NCBI RefSeq assembly: GCF_020149765.1
Contig: NZ_CP083809.1
Location: forward strand, 3,038,001 to 3,102,000
From: Pantoea agglomerans
GTDB lineage: Bacteria; Pseudomonadota; Gammaproteobacteria; Enterobacterales; Enterobacteriaceae
Length of the DNA stretch: 64,000 nucleotides
Direction of reading: 5' to 3'
A model generated the notes under the pieces. It was not told where the DNA came from. It did not search any database and was given only the letters and a program-made list of their open reading frames with translations. Positions 47,720 through 59,860 of this stretch are shown here, in pieces. Position numbers and translations under genes: made by a program. Within the stretch, counting starts at the first letter, position 1; each line of letters opens with the position of its first letter.

Positions 47720-47878
47720 TTAATGCGGGCCAGCGAAACCGTGACCGGGACCGCCCCAGCCGCCACCACCACCGCCGCCGCCAGGGCCTCCCCAGCCGCC
47801 GCCCGGAGGCGGAAAAATACAGCCGCTCAGCGCGGCGATCAGCGCCACAACCGCGGCAACTTTAATAATGCGTACCAT
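47720..47878 (-). CDS. Small Gly-rich lipoprotein, 52 residues
   Basis: This short frame runs from the ATG at 47878 (ribosome site AGAGG, 6 bases upstream) to TAA at 47720. It encodes a lipoprotein signal MVRIIKVAAVVALIAALSGC with lipobox ALSGC (Cys20), then a tail of almost only Gly, Pro and Trp (PPPGGGWGGPGG and onward to HGFAGPH). The clear ribosome site and signal peptide support expression. I do not recognise a named family. It is isolated between iraP and lacZ. Confidence 0.65.
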   Translation of the reverse strand: MVRIIKVAAVVALIAALSGCIFPPPGGGWGGPGGGGGGGGWGGPGHGFAGPH

Positions 47879-48054
47879 AACAACCTCTGGGTGGATGAAA
47901 TCGGGCTGAGTGTATGAGCGTCAAAACGGGCCGACAAGAGAGAATTCTCTGACTCAGGGCGCTATTAATCCTTGCATACCAGGCTTAACGATTTACTGGC
48001 ACTAAGGCGACACAAAACCCGCATTCCAGCCCGCTGCGGCGCAGCGTCCGCTAA

Positions 48055-52423
<4,369 letters not shown>

Positions 52424-52827
52424 GAGCAAACTGGCGCTATCAGAGGGAGAAGAGAGTTTAACAACGGCTCCTTATTGCTGAGCGGCAAATCATGGCACGA
52501 AATGAAAAAAACCGTTTTTCGCTGTCTGAGGCCCTTTTCACCCTCCCGCAGAGGGCGTTAGCGCTTTTTTGCAGTGAATCGTGAGGGTATTCCCGCTGGC
52601 GTGTCAGCAGAGATGAAAAAATATGTCAGGCTGTTACTGACAAGTTCCGGTGTCGGTTGTATGTTTAAAAAAACGCCAGTTTCTCTGGCGTCGGCGCCCC
52701 GTTCCGGCTGCGCTAACGCCTCCGCCACATCCTGTCGCGGCGAGGTCCACAGTTACCCTTTACGTTGACTTTCACGCTGCGCTGCGCAGGTCGTGACAGA
52801 CGCGCCGTCGCCTTAGCGGAGGTGGAT
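52424..52827. other. 404-bp stretch upstream of mdtG and the AriR-family gene
   Basis: No convincing protein gene. It holds the divergent promoters of mdtG and the ariR-type gene and a strong orphan terminator on the minus strand at 52666-52691. That terminator has no minus-strand protein gene in front of it, so a small RNA may be transcribed from about 52700-52830. Confidence 0.45.
52666..52691 (-). terminator. Orphan minus-strand terminator
   Basis: On the minus strand ACGCCAG-AGAAA-CTGGCGT (52673-52691) is followed by an uninterrupted U-run (52666-52672) and further A/U bases, a strong intrinsic terminator. The only genes upstream on that strand end at the separate terminator at 53086, so this one has no evident client gene. 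Confidence 0.7.
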
Positions 52828-53076
52828 ATGAGAACTCAAAACAGTGCCAGCCGTGCGATTGTGGACTATTTCAACAGCCCGGCGTGGAACGCGCCGCAGG
52901 AGTCCGATCTGCTGGCGGTGATCCTGCGCGAGCTAATGGAGGCTGGCGAGCCCGCTACCAATAAAGCGGTGATCGCGCGCGTTATTGAGCGGCTGGAGGT
53001 GGAAGGCGACGCGCGCCGCCTGGAAAATTATCGTCAACTGCTGGCGCAGCTAATGGAGACCGGTTCATCGGAATAG
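52828..53076 (+). CDS. AriR/YmgB-YcgZ family biofilm and acid-resistance regulator
   Basis: The 82-residue protein starts at the ATG at 52828 behind GCGGAGG; the longer frame has no support. It has the short helical layout of the AriR/YcgZ group: SRAIVDYFNSPAW, SDLLAVILRELMEAGEPATNKAVIARVIERLE, then a terminal helix with NYRQLLAQLMETG. In E. coli these proteins act with the Rcs pathway, lowering curli and promoting colanic acid and acid resistance under BluR/BluF control. No ariR paralogue cluster is seen here. Confidence 0.75.
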   Translation: MRTQNSASRAIVDYFNSPAWNAPQESDLLAVILRELMEAGEPATNKAVIARVIERLEVEGDARRLENYRQLLAQLMETGSSE

Positions 53077-53080
53077 GCTA

Positions 53081-53105
53081 AAAAAATTCCCGCCGAAGCG
53101 GGAAT
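53081..53105 (-). terminator. Terminator after the I78 inhibitor gene
   Basis: ATTCCCGC/GCGGGAAT (53086-53093 and 53098-53105) with a UUCG loop on the minus strand is followed by a run of six U. It lies 115 bp past the I78 gene stop and directly after the ariR-type gene on the other strand. Confidence 0.75.
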
Positions 53106-53220
53106 AAACAAGACGAGCATTGCATATTGAGAGTGACGTGGAAATCTCTGTTATCCGCTCTCTATACTCAGCCTGATTGATGACCAGCGCGTGACAGTGC
53201 GACGCTTTTTTTATGACGGC

Positions 53221-53517
53221 TCAGCCGCAGTAAACCTGGGTGATAACATCATCTTTGTCCGCCAGGAAGTTGAGGCGGTGCAGATTAAAGTCCATTGTCA
53301 CCGCGCTGTTCCAGCGGATGGCGCGTACCGGCGTCTCCAGACGCACACTGCTGGCCGCGCTGAGCGGTTTGCCGACGTAGCTCTGATACTGCGAAGCACC
53401 ACAGGTGTCGCTTGCCGCATCCGCGCCTGCCGCAGCGCTTTCGGTTTTAGTCGCCGACTGGCAGCCGGCTAAGGCGAACATTCCCAGCGCCAGCAGCGCT
53501 TTTCCATAATATTTCAC
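53221..53517 (-). CDS. I78-family peptidase inhibitor lipoprotein
   Basis: The 98-residue protein has a lipoprotein signal with lipobox ALAGC (Cys19), an Ala/Ser linker, and the I78 inhibitor fold: DTCGASQYQSYVGKPL, RAIRWNSAVTMDFNLHRLNFLAD and the final QVYCG, whose Cys pairs with the first one. Family members inhibit serine proteases such as subtilisin and chymotrypsin, so it may protect the envelope against external proteases. It is a single gene with its own terminator. Confidence 0.85.
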   Translation of the reverse strand: MKYYGKALLALGMFALAGCQSATKTESAAAGADAASDTCGASQYQSYVGKPLSAASSVRLETPVRAIRWNSAVTMDFNLHRLNFLADKDDVITQVYCG

Positions 53518-53710
53518 GTTTTCTCCTCATGGACGTGGTGAACTCGCCCCAGAGAGTAGCAAAGGCGCGCCCTCGCCTTAACCCTTTGCGGCTAAAAAGA
53601 TCGCCAGCAGGCGGCCGATCGCGCCGAATTTTTCAGATAAATCGCACTTACTGAACAAATCTCCCTCAGCGGCCGGCTAAAATTATTAGGAATTTTCCTC
53701 GGAGGATCCT

Positions 53711-53776
53711 ATGGAACTGGCAATTTTTGTGGGCTTTGCCGTTCTGATGACCGCTGTAGCGGTTAAAGTGCGTTAA
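53711..53776 (+). CDS. Tiny membrane protein, 21 residues
   Basis: ATG at 53711 follows a strong CGGAGGA ribosome site 4 bases upstream and encodes MELAIFVGFAVLMTAVAVKVR, a single hydrophobic helix with a basic C-terminal end. Its TAA overlaps the stop of the convergent GGDEF-EAL gene. The ribosome site and membrane-segment composition favour a real small protein, but no family is recognised and a chance frame is possible. Confidence 0.5.
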   Translation: MELAIFVGFAVLMTAVAVKVR

Positions 53777-56346
53777 GCCCGAACCTGTTGAGATGTTGTC
53801 TCCAGAAGCGCAGTAAAGACCGCCAGCGGCACGGGGCGTCCCAGAAAGTAGCCCTGCCCTTCTTCGCAGGAGAGCCGCTTTAGCTGGTCGAGCTGCGCTT
53901 CTGTCTCAATCCCTTCCGCCGTAATCGTCAGCGCAAACGCATGCGCCAGCGCGATAATACCCGCCACGACCGACGCCGCCTGCTGCGACTCCGGGAAATC
54001 CTTTATCCAGGAGCGATCGATCTTCAGACCGTTAAATGGAAAGGTCTTCAGATAGCCGAGCGCCGCATAGCCGGTGCCGAAATCGTCGACCGTCAGCCTG
54101 ACGCCGAGCGCGCGCAGCGCCTGCATCACCTCCAGCGCCTGCTGCGGATGGTCGAAGGTAACGTTTTCCGTGATCTCCAGCTCCAGCCGCTTCGCGGGCA
54201 GTCCGCTGCTCTCCAGCGCGTGCGCAACGCGCTGCACTAAATCATGAGTGCGAAACTCTACCGGCGAGATATTGACCGATACGTAGCGATCCGCCCCCCA
54301 GCCGCTGGCGTCGCGGCAGGCGCGCGCCAGCACCCAGTCGCTAATGGCGACAATCAGGCCGTTCTCCTCCGCCAGCGGAATAAAGCGATCGGGCGCGATC
54401 GTCTCGCCGTCCGAAGGCTGCCAGCGGATCAGCGCCTCCGCGCCCGCCAGCCTGCCGCTTTGCAGCTGATAGCGCGGCTGGTAATGCAGGCAGAACTCAT
54501 CGTTGCGCAGCGCCTGCTCGAGGCGCTGCACCATCTCGCGCTTATGCTCGCGCTGGCTGGCCATATTGCTGGCGTACCAGACCCAGCGGTTGCGCCCCGC
54601 CGCGCGCGCCTCGTTAAGGGCGATATCCGCCATGCGCAGCAGCGCCTCAGGATGGCTGGCGTCCTGCGGCGCGCAGGCGATACCGACGCTGGCGGTAAGG
54701 TAGTGTGCCTGCTGGCCCGTGTAGATCGGCAGCTGCACCTCCTGCAGCAGCCGGGCGCAGCGGCGCGCTATTTCGCCGGCGTCGCTCTCCTGCAGCACCA
54801 GCACAAATTCGTCGTCTCCCAGCCGCGCCGCCAGCTCGTGGGCGCCGACGCCGCGCTGCAGCCGCTGCGCCAGCTGATTCAGCACCTGCTCGCCCGCCGC
54901 GTGCCCCCAGTTATCGTTCAGCGGTCTGAACTGATCGAGATCGAGGCTGAGGATCGCCAGCGGCTGAGGCGGCTCCAGATGGCGCGTTAAATACTCCTGC
55001 AGCTGAATGCGGTTGGCGAGTCCCGTCAGCGCGTCATGGCGCGACAGGAACTGGATGCGCGCCTCCGCCTCCATACTCTGGGTAATATCGGACACCGTGC
55101 CGCGAAAGCCGGCGCGGCGCCCCTCTTGCCAGATGGTTTTCGCCACCAGATGACCAATGCGCCGTTCGCCCTGCGCGCTCATAAACTGGCAGCGCAGCGG
55201 CGCGGAGGAGCCGTTGCTCTCCTGGCGCATCAGCCAGGCCACCAGCGAATGACTCGGATGGGTCAGCAGACGGTCGATATGCTCTCCCATCCAGTCGGCG
55301 ATGGCGTGGCCGGTCAGGCGATGAAAGCGTGAAGAGAGATAGATCAGCCGCCCCTGCTCATCGGTTTCCCAGATCCAGTCCGAGGCGGCTTCCGCCAGAT
55401 CGCGAAAGCGCGCTTCGCTGTTGGCCAGCTCCTGCTGGCTAAGGGTCAGCATGGCGAAGCGGCGATCGGAGAGAAGGGCGTGATGCAGCGCGTGGCGGCT
55501 GACGCGGCGTGTAATCCAGCCGGTGACCAGCGCCACCGCCGCCAGTATCGGCAGCAGCAGCATCAGCAGGCCCGTGCCCGGCATTTTCGGCTGCCAGCGC
55601 AGCGTCACCGCTTCGCCCCCTGCCGCCCCGAGCGTCAGGCTCGCGGGCTGAGGCGCGTCAGCCTGCGCCGCGCCGCGCAGTGCCCAGACGTCGAGCATCT
55701 TGCCCAGCGCCTCTAACTTCGCGGGGGTAAACAGGTTAACAAACACCAGCACCGACGGCGCGCCGGGCGGCTCAGCGAGGCGCGCCGCCTTGCCCATCGA
55801 GATGGGCGCCGCCACCACAAGAGCGGGCTGGCGCGCAATAACGGCGTTTTGCGCCAGCGCCGCGTGCTGCAGCCTGCGCGCGTCGCGCAGCAGCGAGGCG
55901 CTCTGCGCGCCGAGCCAGGCCTCCAGCGGCAGATCGGTGAGTTTTCCATTGATCACCGCGTAGCGCGTGCGGCCCGCGCTATCCACGACAAAAACGCCTT
56001 CGTAGTGATACTCGTTATAGAGATCCGGGCCAAGATTCTCCTCATCCCAGGCCCAGCGCGTGTTGAGCGTCAGGTGCAGGTTGCGCCACGCCTCACCCCA
56101 GAAGGCGTAGTCGCGCACGTCGGTCAGCATCGTCTCCTGCCGGGCTTCCCACGCCTGGAGCAGCCGCTGTCGATCCTGATCCGTCGCGTCGCGGTTCTGC
56201 CGCTGGGCGATGACAAGCACCATCAGCACGACCAGCAGCAGCACGACGGCAAGCAGCAGCGAAAAGATGCGCAGGCTGCGGCGCGTGCGCTCTTCAGCCG
56301 CCGGCGCAAAGCGGCGCGACGGCGATTCCGGTGGAACAAATGTCAT
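53773..56346 (-). CDS. Membrane CHASE4-PAS-GGDEF-EAL cyclic-di-GMP protein
   Basis: The 857-residue protein begins with a cytoplasmic basic stretch and TM1 (about residues 26-46), a periplasmic CHASE4-like domain, and TM2 near residue 262. A PAS domain follows (ASDWIWETDEQGRLIYLSSRF), then GGDEF and EAL domains. The GGDEF motif reads GDDEF, with the second Gly replaced, so cyclase activity is doubtful. The EAL side keeps AEALIRW, the ITENV glutamate, VDDFGTGYAAL and AEGIETEAQL, so it is probably an active phosphodiesterase lowering c-di-GMP. Single gene. Confidence 0.9.
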   Translation of the reverse strand: MTFVPPESPSRRFAPAAEERTRRSLRIFSLLLAVVLLLVVLMVLVIAQRQNRDATDQDRQRLLQAWEARQETMLTDVRDYAFWGEAWRNLHLTLNTRWAWDEENLGPDLYNEYHYEGVFVVDSAGRTRYAVINGKLTDLPLEAWLGAQSASLLRDARRLQHAALAQNAVIARQPALVVAAPISMGKAARLAEPPGAPSVLVFVNLFTPAKLEALGKMLDVWALRGAAQADAPQPASLTLGAAGGEAVTLRWQPKMPGTGLLMLLLPILAAVALVTGWITRRVSRHALHHALLSDRRFAMLTLSQQELANSEARFRDLAEAASDWIWETDEQGRLIYLSSRFHRLTGHAIADWMGEHIDRLLTHPSHSLVAWLMRQESNGSSAPLRCQFMSAQGERRIGHLVAKTIWQEGRRAGFRGTVSDITQSMEAEARIQFLSRHDALTGLANRIQLQEYLTRHLEPPQPLAILSLDLDQFRPLNDNWGHAAGEQVLNQLAQRLQRGVGAHELAARLGDDEFVLVLQESDAGEIARRCARLLQEVQLPIYTGQQAHYLTASVGIACAPQDASHPEALLRMADIALNEARAAGRNRWVWYASNMASQREHKREMVQRLEQALRNDEFCLHYQPRYQLQSGRLAGAEALIRWQPSDGETIAPDRFIPLAEENGLIVAISDWVLARACRDASGWGADRYVSVNISPVEFRTHDLVQRVAHALESSGLPAKRLELEITENVTFDHPQQALEVMQALRALGVRLTVDDFGTGYAALGYLKTFPFNGLKIDRSWIKDFPESQQAASVVAGIIALAHAFALTITAEGIETEAQLDQLKRLSCEEGQGYFLGRPVPLAVFTALLETTSQQVRA

Positions 56347-56563
56347 CAGGGGCGCTCACAGCAAAACGGTTAAATGCGTTCGGGCGACAGCGGGTCGACG
56401 GCTGACGCAGGGGAGCCGAACAGGATTAAGCGGTTATCGGCGCGCGCCGTCGCGGATTTAGCCTGGGGCGGTAATTTACTGCGCTAAGTTTGTACGCGCG
56501 CCTCCCTCGACAGGGATCGGGCGCGTTGCTACTATGCGCTTTCCTTCGATGGCTGGGTCGCCT

Positions 56564-57211
56564 ATGAACACCAATCCCGACAGAGTGACGTTGACGCTGT
56601 TCTACGTCGGCAGCTTTGTGGTCTATTACCTCGTGACGATGCTGATTACGCTGTTTCCCAACTACGGCGTGCTGCGTAACGACGGGCTTCTGGTGCCGGT
56701 GCTCTGCCTGTTTGAATTCGCCGTGATCTACCCGCTCTACCGCTTCTATTGCCAGCGCCGCAGCGATCTGCCGCTGGGAGAGCTGCGCGTTCGTCAAACG
56801 CTCTTTTTTATCCTCGTACTCTTTGTGCTGATGGCGGCGCAGACGCAGTTTTTGCAGCCTGAAGGCTGGCTGGTGGAGCAGGCGCACCAGGGACGCAATT
56901 CGATGCTGATCCTGCTGCTTACCGCCGTGCTGCTGGCGCCGGTGTTTGAAGAGGTGCTGTTCCGCGGCTTTCTGCTGCAGGGATTTCTTCTGTGGGCGCC
57001 GCGCAGCCGCTTCGCCTGTATGCTGCTGACCTCGCTGCTGTTTGCGGCGATGCATACGCAATATGTTCACTGGGAAACCCTGGTGGCGCTGACGCTCTTT
57101 TCCCTGCTGCTCTGCTATGCGCGCCTGCGCAGCAACAGCCTGGCCCTGCCGATTTTCCTGCACACCCTTAACAACCTTATCGCCCTGCTGCCCGCCTGGT
57201 TTTTCTCCTGA
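56564..57211 (+). CDS. CPBP-family intramembrane glutamic protease (CAAX/Abi type)
   Basis: The protein has six or so membrane spans and the CPBP motifs in order: EEVLFRG (catalytic Glu pair and Arg), FAAMHTQY (His) and HTLNNLIALL (His/Asn). I use the ATG at 56564 (MNTNPDRVTL, 215 residues); ATGs at 56534 and 56549 in the same frame cannot be excluded, as no ribosome site is decisive. In bacteria such proteins are linked to bacteriocin immunity or membrane protein processing. It is a single gene. Confidence 0.82.
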   Translation: MNTNPDRVTLTLFYVGSFVVYYLVTMLITLFPNYGVLRNDGLLVPVLCLFEFAVIYPLYRFYCQRRSDLPLGELRVRQTLFFILVLFVLMAAQTQFLQPEGWLVEQAHQGRNSMLILLLTAVLLAPVFEEVLFRGFLLQGFLLWAPRSRFACMLLTSLLFAAMHTQYVHWETLVALTLFSLLLCYARLRSNSLALPIFLHTLNNLIALLPAWFFS

Positions 57212-57329
57212 TACGCCATACCGCTCTGGCTGATAATGCCTTGCCGACACGTTTGTCTATACTGGATCGTAAAAAAGGAATCTTAGCATCACAGTCCGTA
57301 CCAACGAGACCGTGTAAAGGAGTCGAGCC

Positions 57330-57500
57330 ATGTTGATTGGATTTGTGTTGTTAGTGAGCGCCTGCGGCCATGACGCCTGCGATGCCCTGCCGGTATCGGA
57401 GCGTATTTACCCGACGAAAGCGGCCTGTGAAACCATGGCGGATCGCATTCATAAAGTGCGGCCCGGCGTGGTCCTGCTGTGCGGCGAAGTGCATCGCTAA
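57330..57500 (+). CDS. Small Cys-containing protein, 56 residues
   Basis: ATG at 57330 lies 7 bases after a strong AAAGGAG site. The product opens with a hydrophobic MLIGFVLLVSACGHDACDAL and has four Cys in all, ending LLCGEVHR. The first part could be a short signal or membrane segment; a true lipobox is not convincing. The layout recalls short YebW-like enterobacterial proteins but I cannot name it. The excellent ribosome site supports it. Confidence 0.6.
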   Translation: MLIGFVLLVSACGHDACDALPVSERIYPTKAACETMADRIHKVRPGVVLLCGEVHR

Positions 57501-57609
57501 TTAAGGCCGCTAAAGGATGTGGAGAAAAAAGAGGCGGTTTAAACGTTGCAGCCAGCGGCAACAGCGTTCAAAATATAAGCTGTTTTAACCTATTATCGTT
57601 GTGAATCCC

Positions 57610-57849
57610 ATGAAAACACCACGCCCCCGTCGTCCGACTGGACGCTGGGTTTATTACATTTTGTATGACGGCATTATCTGGCCCTGCCCGGTACGCTGGG
57701 AGTGGGAAAGCGGCTACGGCGGCTGGCTGCCGTTTTACTATTCGCCGACCTTCGAGTTCGTCGCCGGCGATCCCGGCAAGGCGTATCGTATCGCCCGCAG
57801 CGACGTGCGCGCTAAACGGCGCGAGCAGGAGGAGCGTGAATATGTGTAG
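57610..57849 (+). CDS. Hypothetical Trp/Tyr-rich small protein
   Basis: The ATG at 57610 gives 79 residues (a GTG at 57601 would give 82). The sequence is aromatic-rich, with GRWVYYILYDGIIWPCPVRW and then WLPFYYSPTFEF, and has a basic, Arg/Glu-rich end. It does not look like a membrane protein. No good ribosome site is seen, and I recognise no family. It is followed by two tiny minus-strand frames. Confidence 0.5.
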   Translation: MKTPRPRRPTGRWVYYILYDGIIWPCPVRWEWESGYGGWLPFYYSPTFEFVAGDPGKAYRIARSDVRAKRREQEEREYV

Positions 57850-57855
57850 CGCCGC

Positions 57856-57975
57856 TCAGGAGGAGACCCAGGGCAGCCAGGATGAGGTCAGCAGAAAGTG
57901 AATCAGCTCCAGCGCCAGCACAATCATCACTAATACGCCCAGCTTGTGGCGGCAAATCCACGCTTTCAGGCCCAT
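57856..57975 (-). CDS. Tiny membrane protein, 39 residues, overlapping its upstream partner
   Basis: The frame starts at ATG 57975, inside the end of the preceding 35-residue frame, and encodes MGLKAWICRHKLGVLVMIVL and a further hydrophobic stretch ending LPWVSS. Stop overlap suggests translational coupling. No family is recognised. It is also possible that the two frames are one two-span protein split by a frameshift; both halves are hydrophobic with basic starts. Confidence 0.45.
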   Translation of the reverse strand: MGLKAWICRHKLGVLVMIVLALELIHFLLTSSWLPWVSS

Positions 57976-58073
57976 ATCATCGCCGCCCAGCGGATCAGCA
58001 TTAACGCGCCGCAAATACAGATCAGCACCAGCACCATTTTCCAGTGTCTTTTAGCCGGCAGATATTTCGCCAC
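57966..58073 (-). CDS. Tiny membrane protein, 35 residues, GTG start with strong ribosome site
   Basis: GTG at 58073 is preceded by AAGGAGG seven bases upstream, one of the best ribosome sites in the window. The product reads VAKYLPAKRHWKMVLVLICI and continues as one hydrophobic helix ending AAMIWA. Its stop overlaps the start of the 39-residue frame by 10 bases. It lies downstream of the osmC terminator, so it needs its own promoter or read-through. Confidence 0.55.
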   Translation of the reverse strand: MAKYLPAKRHWKMVLVLICICGALMLIRWAAMIWA

Positions 58074-58090
58074 GCTCCCCCTCCTTCCGC

Positions 58091-58120
58091 AGAAAGAAAA
58101 GATGCGCCCCAGGGCGCATC
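58091..58120 (-). terminator. osmC terminator
   Basis: GATGCGCC/GGCGCATC (58101-58108 and 58113-58120), an 8-bp perfect stem with a four-base loop, is followed on the minus strand by TTTTCTTTCT. It lies about 60 bp past the osmC stop. Confidence 0.8.
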
Positions 58121-58181
58121 CATTGCGGTTCATCGGAACCGATATCAGCCAGCACAGCTTAATCGCTGGCGGCCTGCTGAA

Positions 58182-58610
58182 TCAATTATTCAGGGTGTAG
58201 TCGAGGGTGATCTCAGCGTTGAGCACCTGCGAAACCGGACAGCCCGCCTTCGCCTTCTGAATGATTTCGTCAAACGCCGCGCTGTCGATGCCCGGCAGGC
58301 TGATGGTGCTGTTCAGCGCCACTTTGGTGATGGCGAAGCCTTCGCCTTTTTTGTCCAGCGAGACGTCAGCGGTGGTGTCGATGCTCTGCGGCTTGTGGCC
58401 AGCATTACCCAGCATCAGCGACAGCGCCATCGAGAAGCAGGCGGCGTGCGCCGCGCCGATCAGCTCTTCCGGGTTGGTGCCCTTCTCGCCTTCAAAGCGG
58501 GTGTTAAAACCGTAAGGCGTCTGGCTCAGCACGCCGCTTTCGGTGCTGATGGTGCCTTTCCCTTTGATATCGCCTTCCCAGTGCGCCGATCCTTTCTTGT
58601 GAATAGTCAT
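58182..58610 (-). CDS. osmC: Organic hydroperoxide resistance protein OsmC
   Basis: The 142-residue protein is nearly co-linear with E. coli OsmC (MTIHKKGSAHWEGDIKGKGT). The peroxidatic and resolving Cys are at residues 58 (AAHAACFSMAL) and 124 (AKAGCPVSQVL). It reduces organic hydroperoxides in the cytoplasm and in E. coli is induced by osmotic stress, stationary phase and RcsB. It is a single gene with its own terminator, upstream of two tiny frames and downstream of lldD. Confidence 0.95.
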   Translation of the reverse strand: MTIHKKGSAHWEGDIKGKGTISTESGVLSQTPYGFNTRFEGEKGTNPEELIGAAHAACFSMALSLMLGNAGHKPQSIDTTADVSLDKKGEGFAITKVALNSTISLPGIDSAAFDEIIQKAKAGCPVSQVLNAEITLDYTLNN

Positions 58611-58654
58611 TTCAATCCTCCTGTTGATGAAGAGTGAGTAAGTATAGACAAGGC

Positions 58655-59842
58655 TCAGCTAACAGCACGCGGACGCGGCGCTTCGCTGGCATAAGCGAGC
58701 GACGCGCCGGCATCCACCAGCGCGTCGCGCGTGATTTCGGCGATCGATTTCGCGCCGGTCAGGGTCATCGCCACGCGCATCTCTTTTTCCACCAGCCCAA
58801 GCAGGTTTTCCACGCCGCGCTGGCCGTGGGTCGCCAGCGCGTAGAGCCAGGCGCGCCCCAGCAGCACGCTGTCGGCGCCCAGCGCGATCATGCGCACCAC
58901 GTCCAGCCCGTTGCGAATGCCGCTGTCGGCGAGAAGAGTAATGTCGCCTTTCACCGCATCGGCGATGGCGGGCAGCGCGCGCGCCGAGGAGAGCACGCCG
59001 TCCAGCTGGCGGCCGCCGTGGTTCGACACCACGATGCCGTCCGCGCCGAAACGCACCGCGTCGCGCGCATCCTCAGGATCGAGAATGCCTTTGATCACCA
59101 TCGGGCCGTCCCAGAATTCGCGGATCCACTCCAGATCGCGCCAGGAGATCGAGGGATCGAAGTTGTTCGCCAGCCAGCCAATATAATCTTCCAGCCCGGT
59201 CGGCTTGCCGAGGTAGGTGGAAATATTACCGAGATCGTGCGGGCGGCCGTGCAGGCCGACATCCCATGCCCACTGCGGGTGGGTCGCCGCCTGCCAGTAG
59301 CGACGCAGCGCGGCGTGCTGCCCGCTCATGCCGGAGTGCGCATCGCGATAGCGCGCGCCGGGCGTTGGCATATCGACGGTAAACACCAGCGTCGAGCAGC
59401 CTGCGGCTTTGGCGCGCTCCAGCGCGTTGCGCATAAAGCCGCGGTCGCGCAGCACGTAGAGCTGGAACCACATCGGGCGGTTGATGGCGGGCGCCACCTC
59501 TTCAATCGGACAGACCGACACTGTCGACAGGGTAAAAGGGATCCCTTTGAGCGCCGCGGCACGCGCCGCCTGCACCTCGCCGCGACGCGCATACATTCCG
59601 CATAGCCCAACCGGCGCCAGCGCCACCGGCATCGATAACGTTTCGTTGAACAGGCGGGTTTCCAGGCTTAGCTCGGACATATTCTTCAGCACGCGCTGGC
59701 GCAGCGCCACGTCGGAGAGATCCTCGACGTTGCGCCGCAGGGTGCGCTCGCTGTAGGCGCCGCCGTCGATATAGTGGAAAAGAAACGGCGGTAAAATACG
59801 CTGCGCGGCGGCGCGATAATCGGAAGCGGCGGAGATAATCAC
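58655..59842 (-). CDS. lldD: L-lactate dehydrogenase (quinone, FMN)
   Basis: The 395-residue FMN enzyme of the alpha-hydroxyacid oxidase family oxidises L-lactate to pyruvate at the inner membrane, feeding quinones. The catalytic His lies in [12 protein letters not shown] and the Arg after [29 protein letters not shown] is near-identical to E. coli. The start is GTG at 59842, 18 bp after lldR. The lactate permease lldP, first gene of the E. coli operon, is not present here. Confidence 0.96.
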   Translation of the reverse strand: MIISAASDYRAAAQRILPPFLFHYIDGGAYSERTLRRNVEDLSDVALRQRVLKNMSELSLETRLFNETLSMPVALAPVGLCGMYARRGEVQAARAAALKGIPFTLSTVSVCPIEEVAPAINRPMWFQLYVLRDRGFMRNALERAKAAGCSTLVFTVDMPTPGARYRDAHSGMSGQHAALRRYWQAATHPQWAWDVGLHGRPHDLGNISTYLGKPTGLEDYIGWLANNFDPSISWRDLEWIREFWDGPMVIKGILDPEDARDAVRFGADGIVVSNHGGRQLDGVLSSARALPAIADAVKGDITLLADSGIRNGLDVVRMIALGADSVLLGRAWLYALATHGQRGVENLLGLVEKEMRVAMTLTGAKSIAEITRDALVDAGASLAYASEAPRPRAVS

Positions 59843-59860
59843 AGGTCGTTTTCCTTGCGG

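Noticed and set aside
47576..47917. Plus-strand frame of 113 codons between iraP and lacZ
   Set aside because: There is no ribosome site and the composition is odd; the opposite strand carries the better-supported Gly-rich lipoprotein.
52574..52768. Plus-strand frame of 64 codons before the ariR-type gene
   Set aside because: No ribosome site or recognisable sequence; it overlaps the orphan terminator region.
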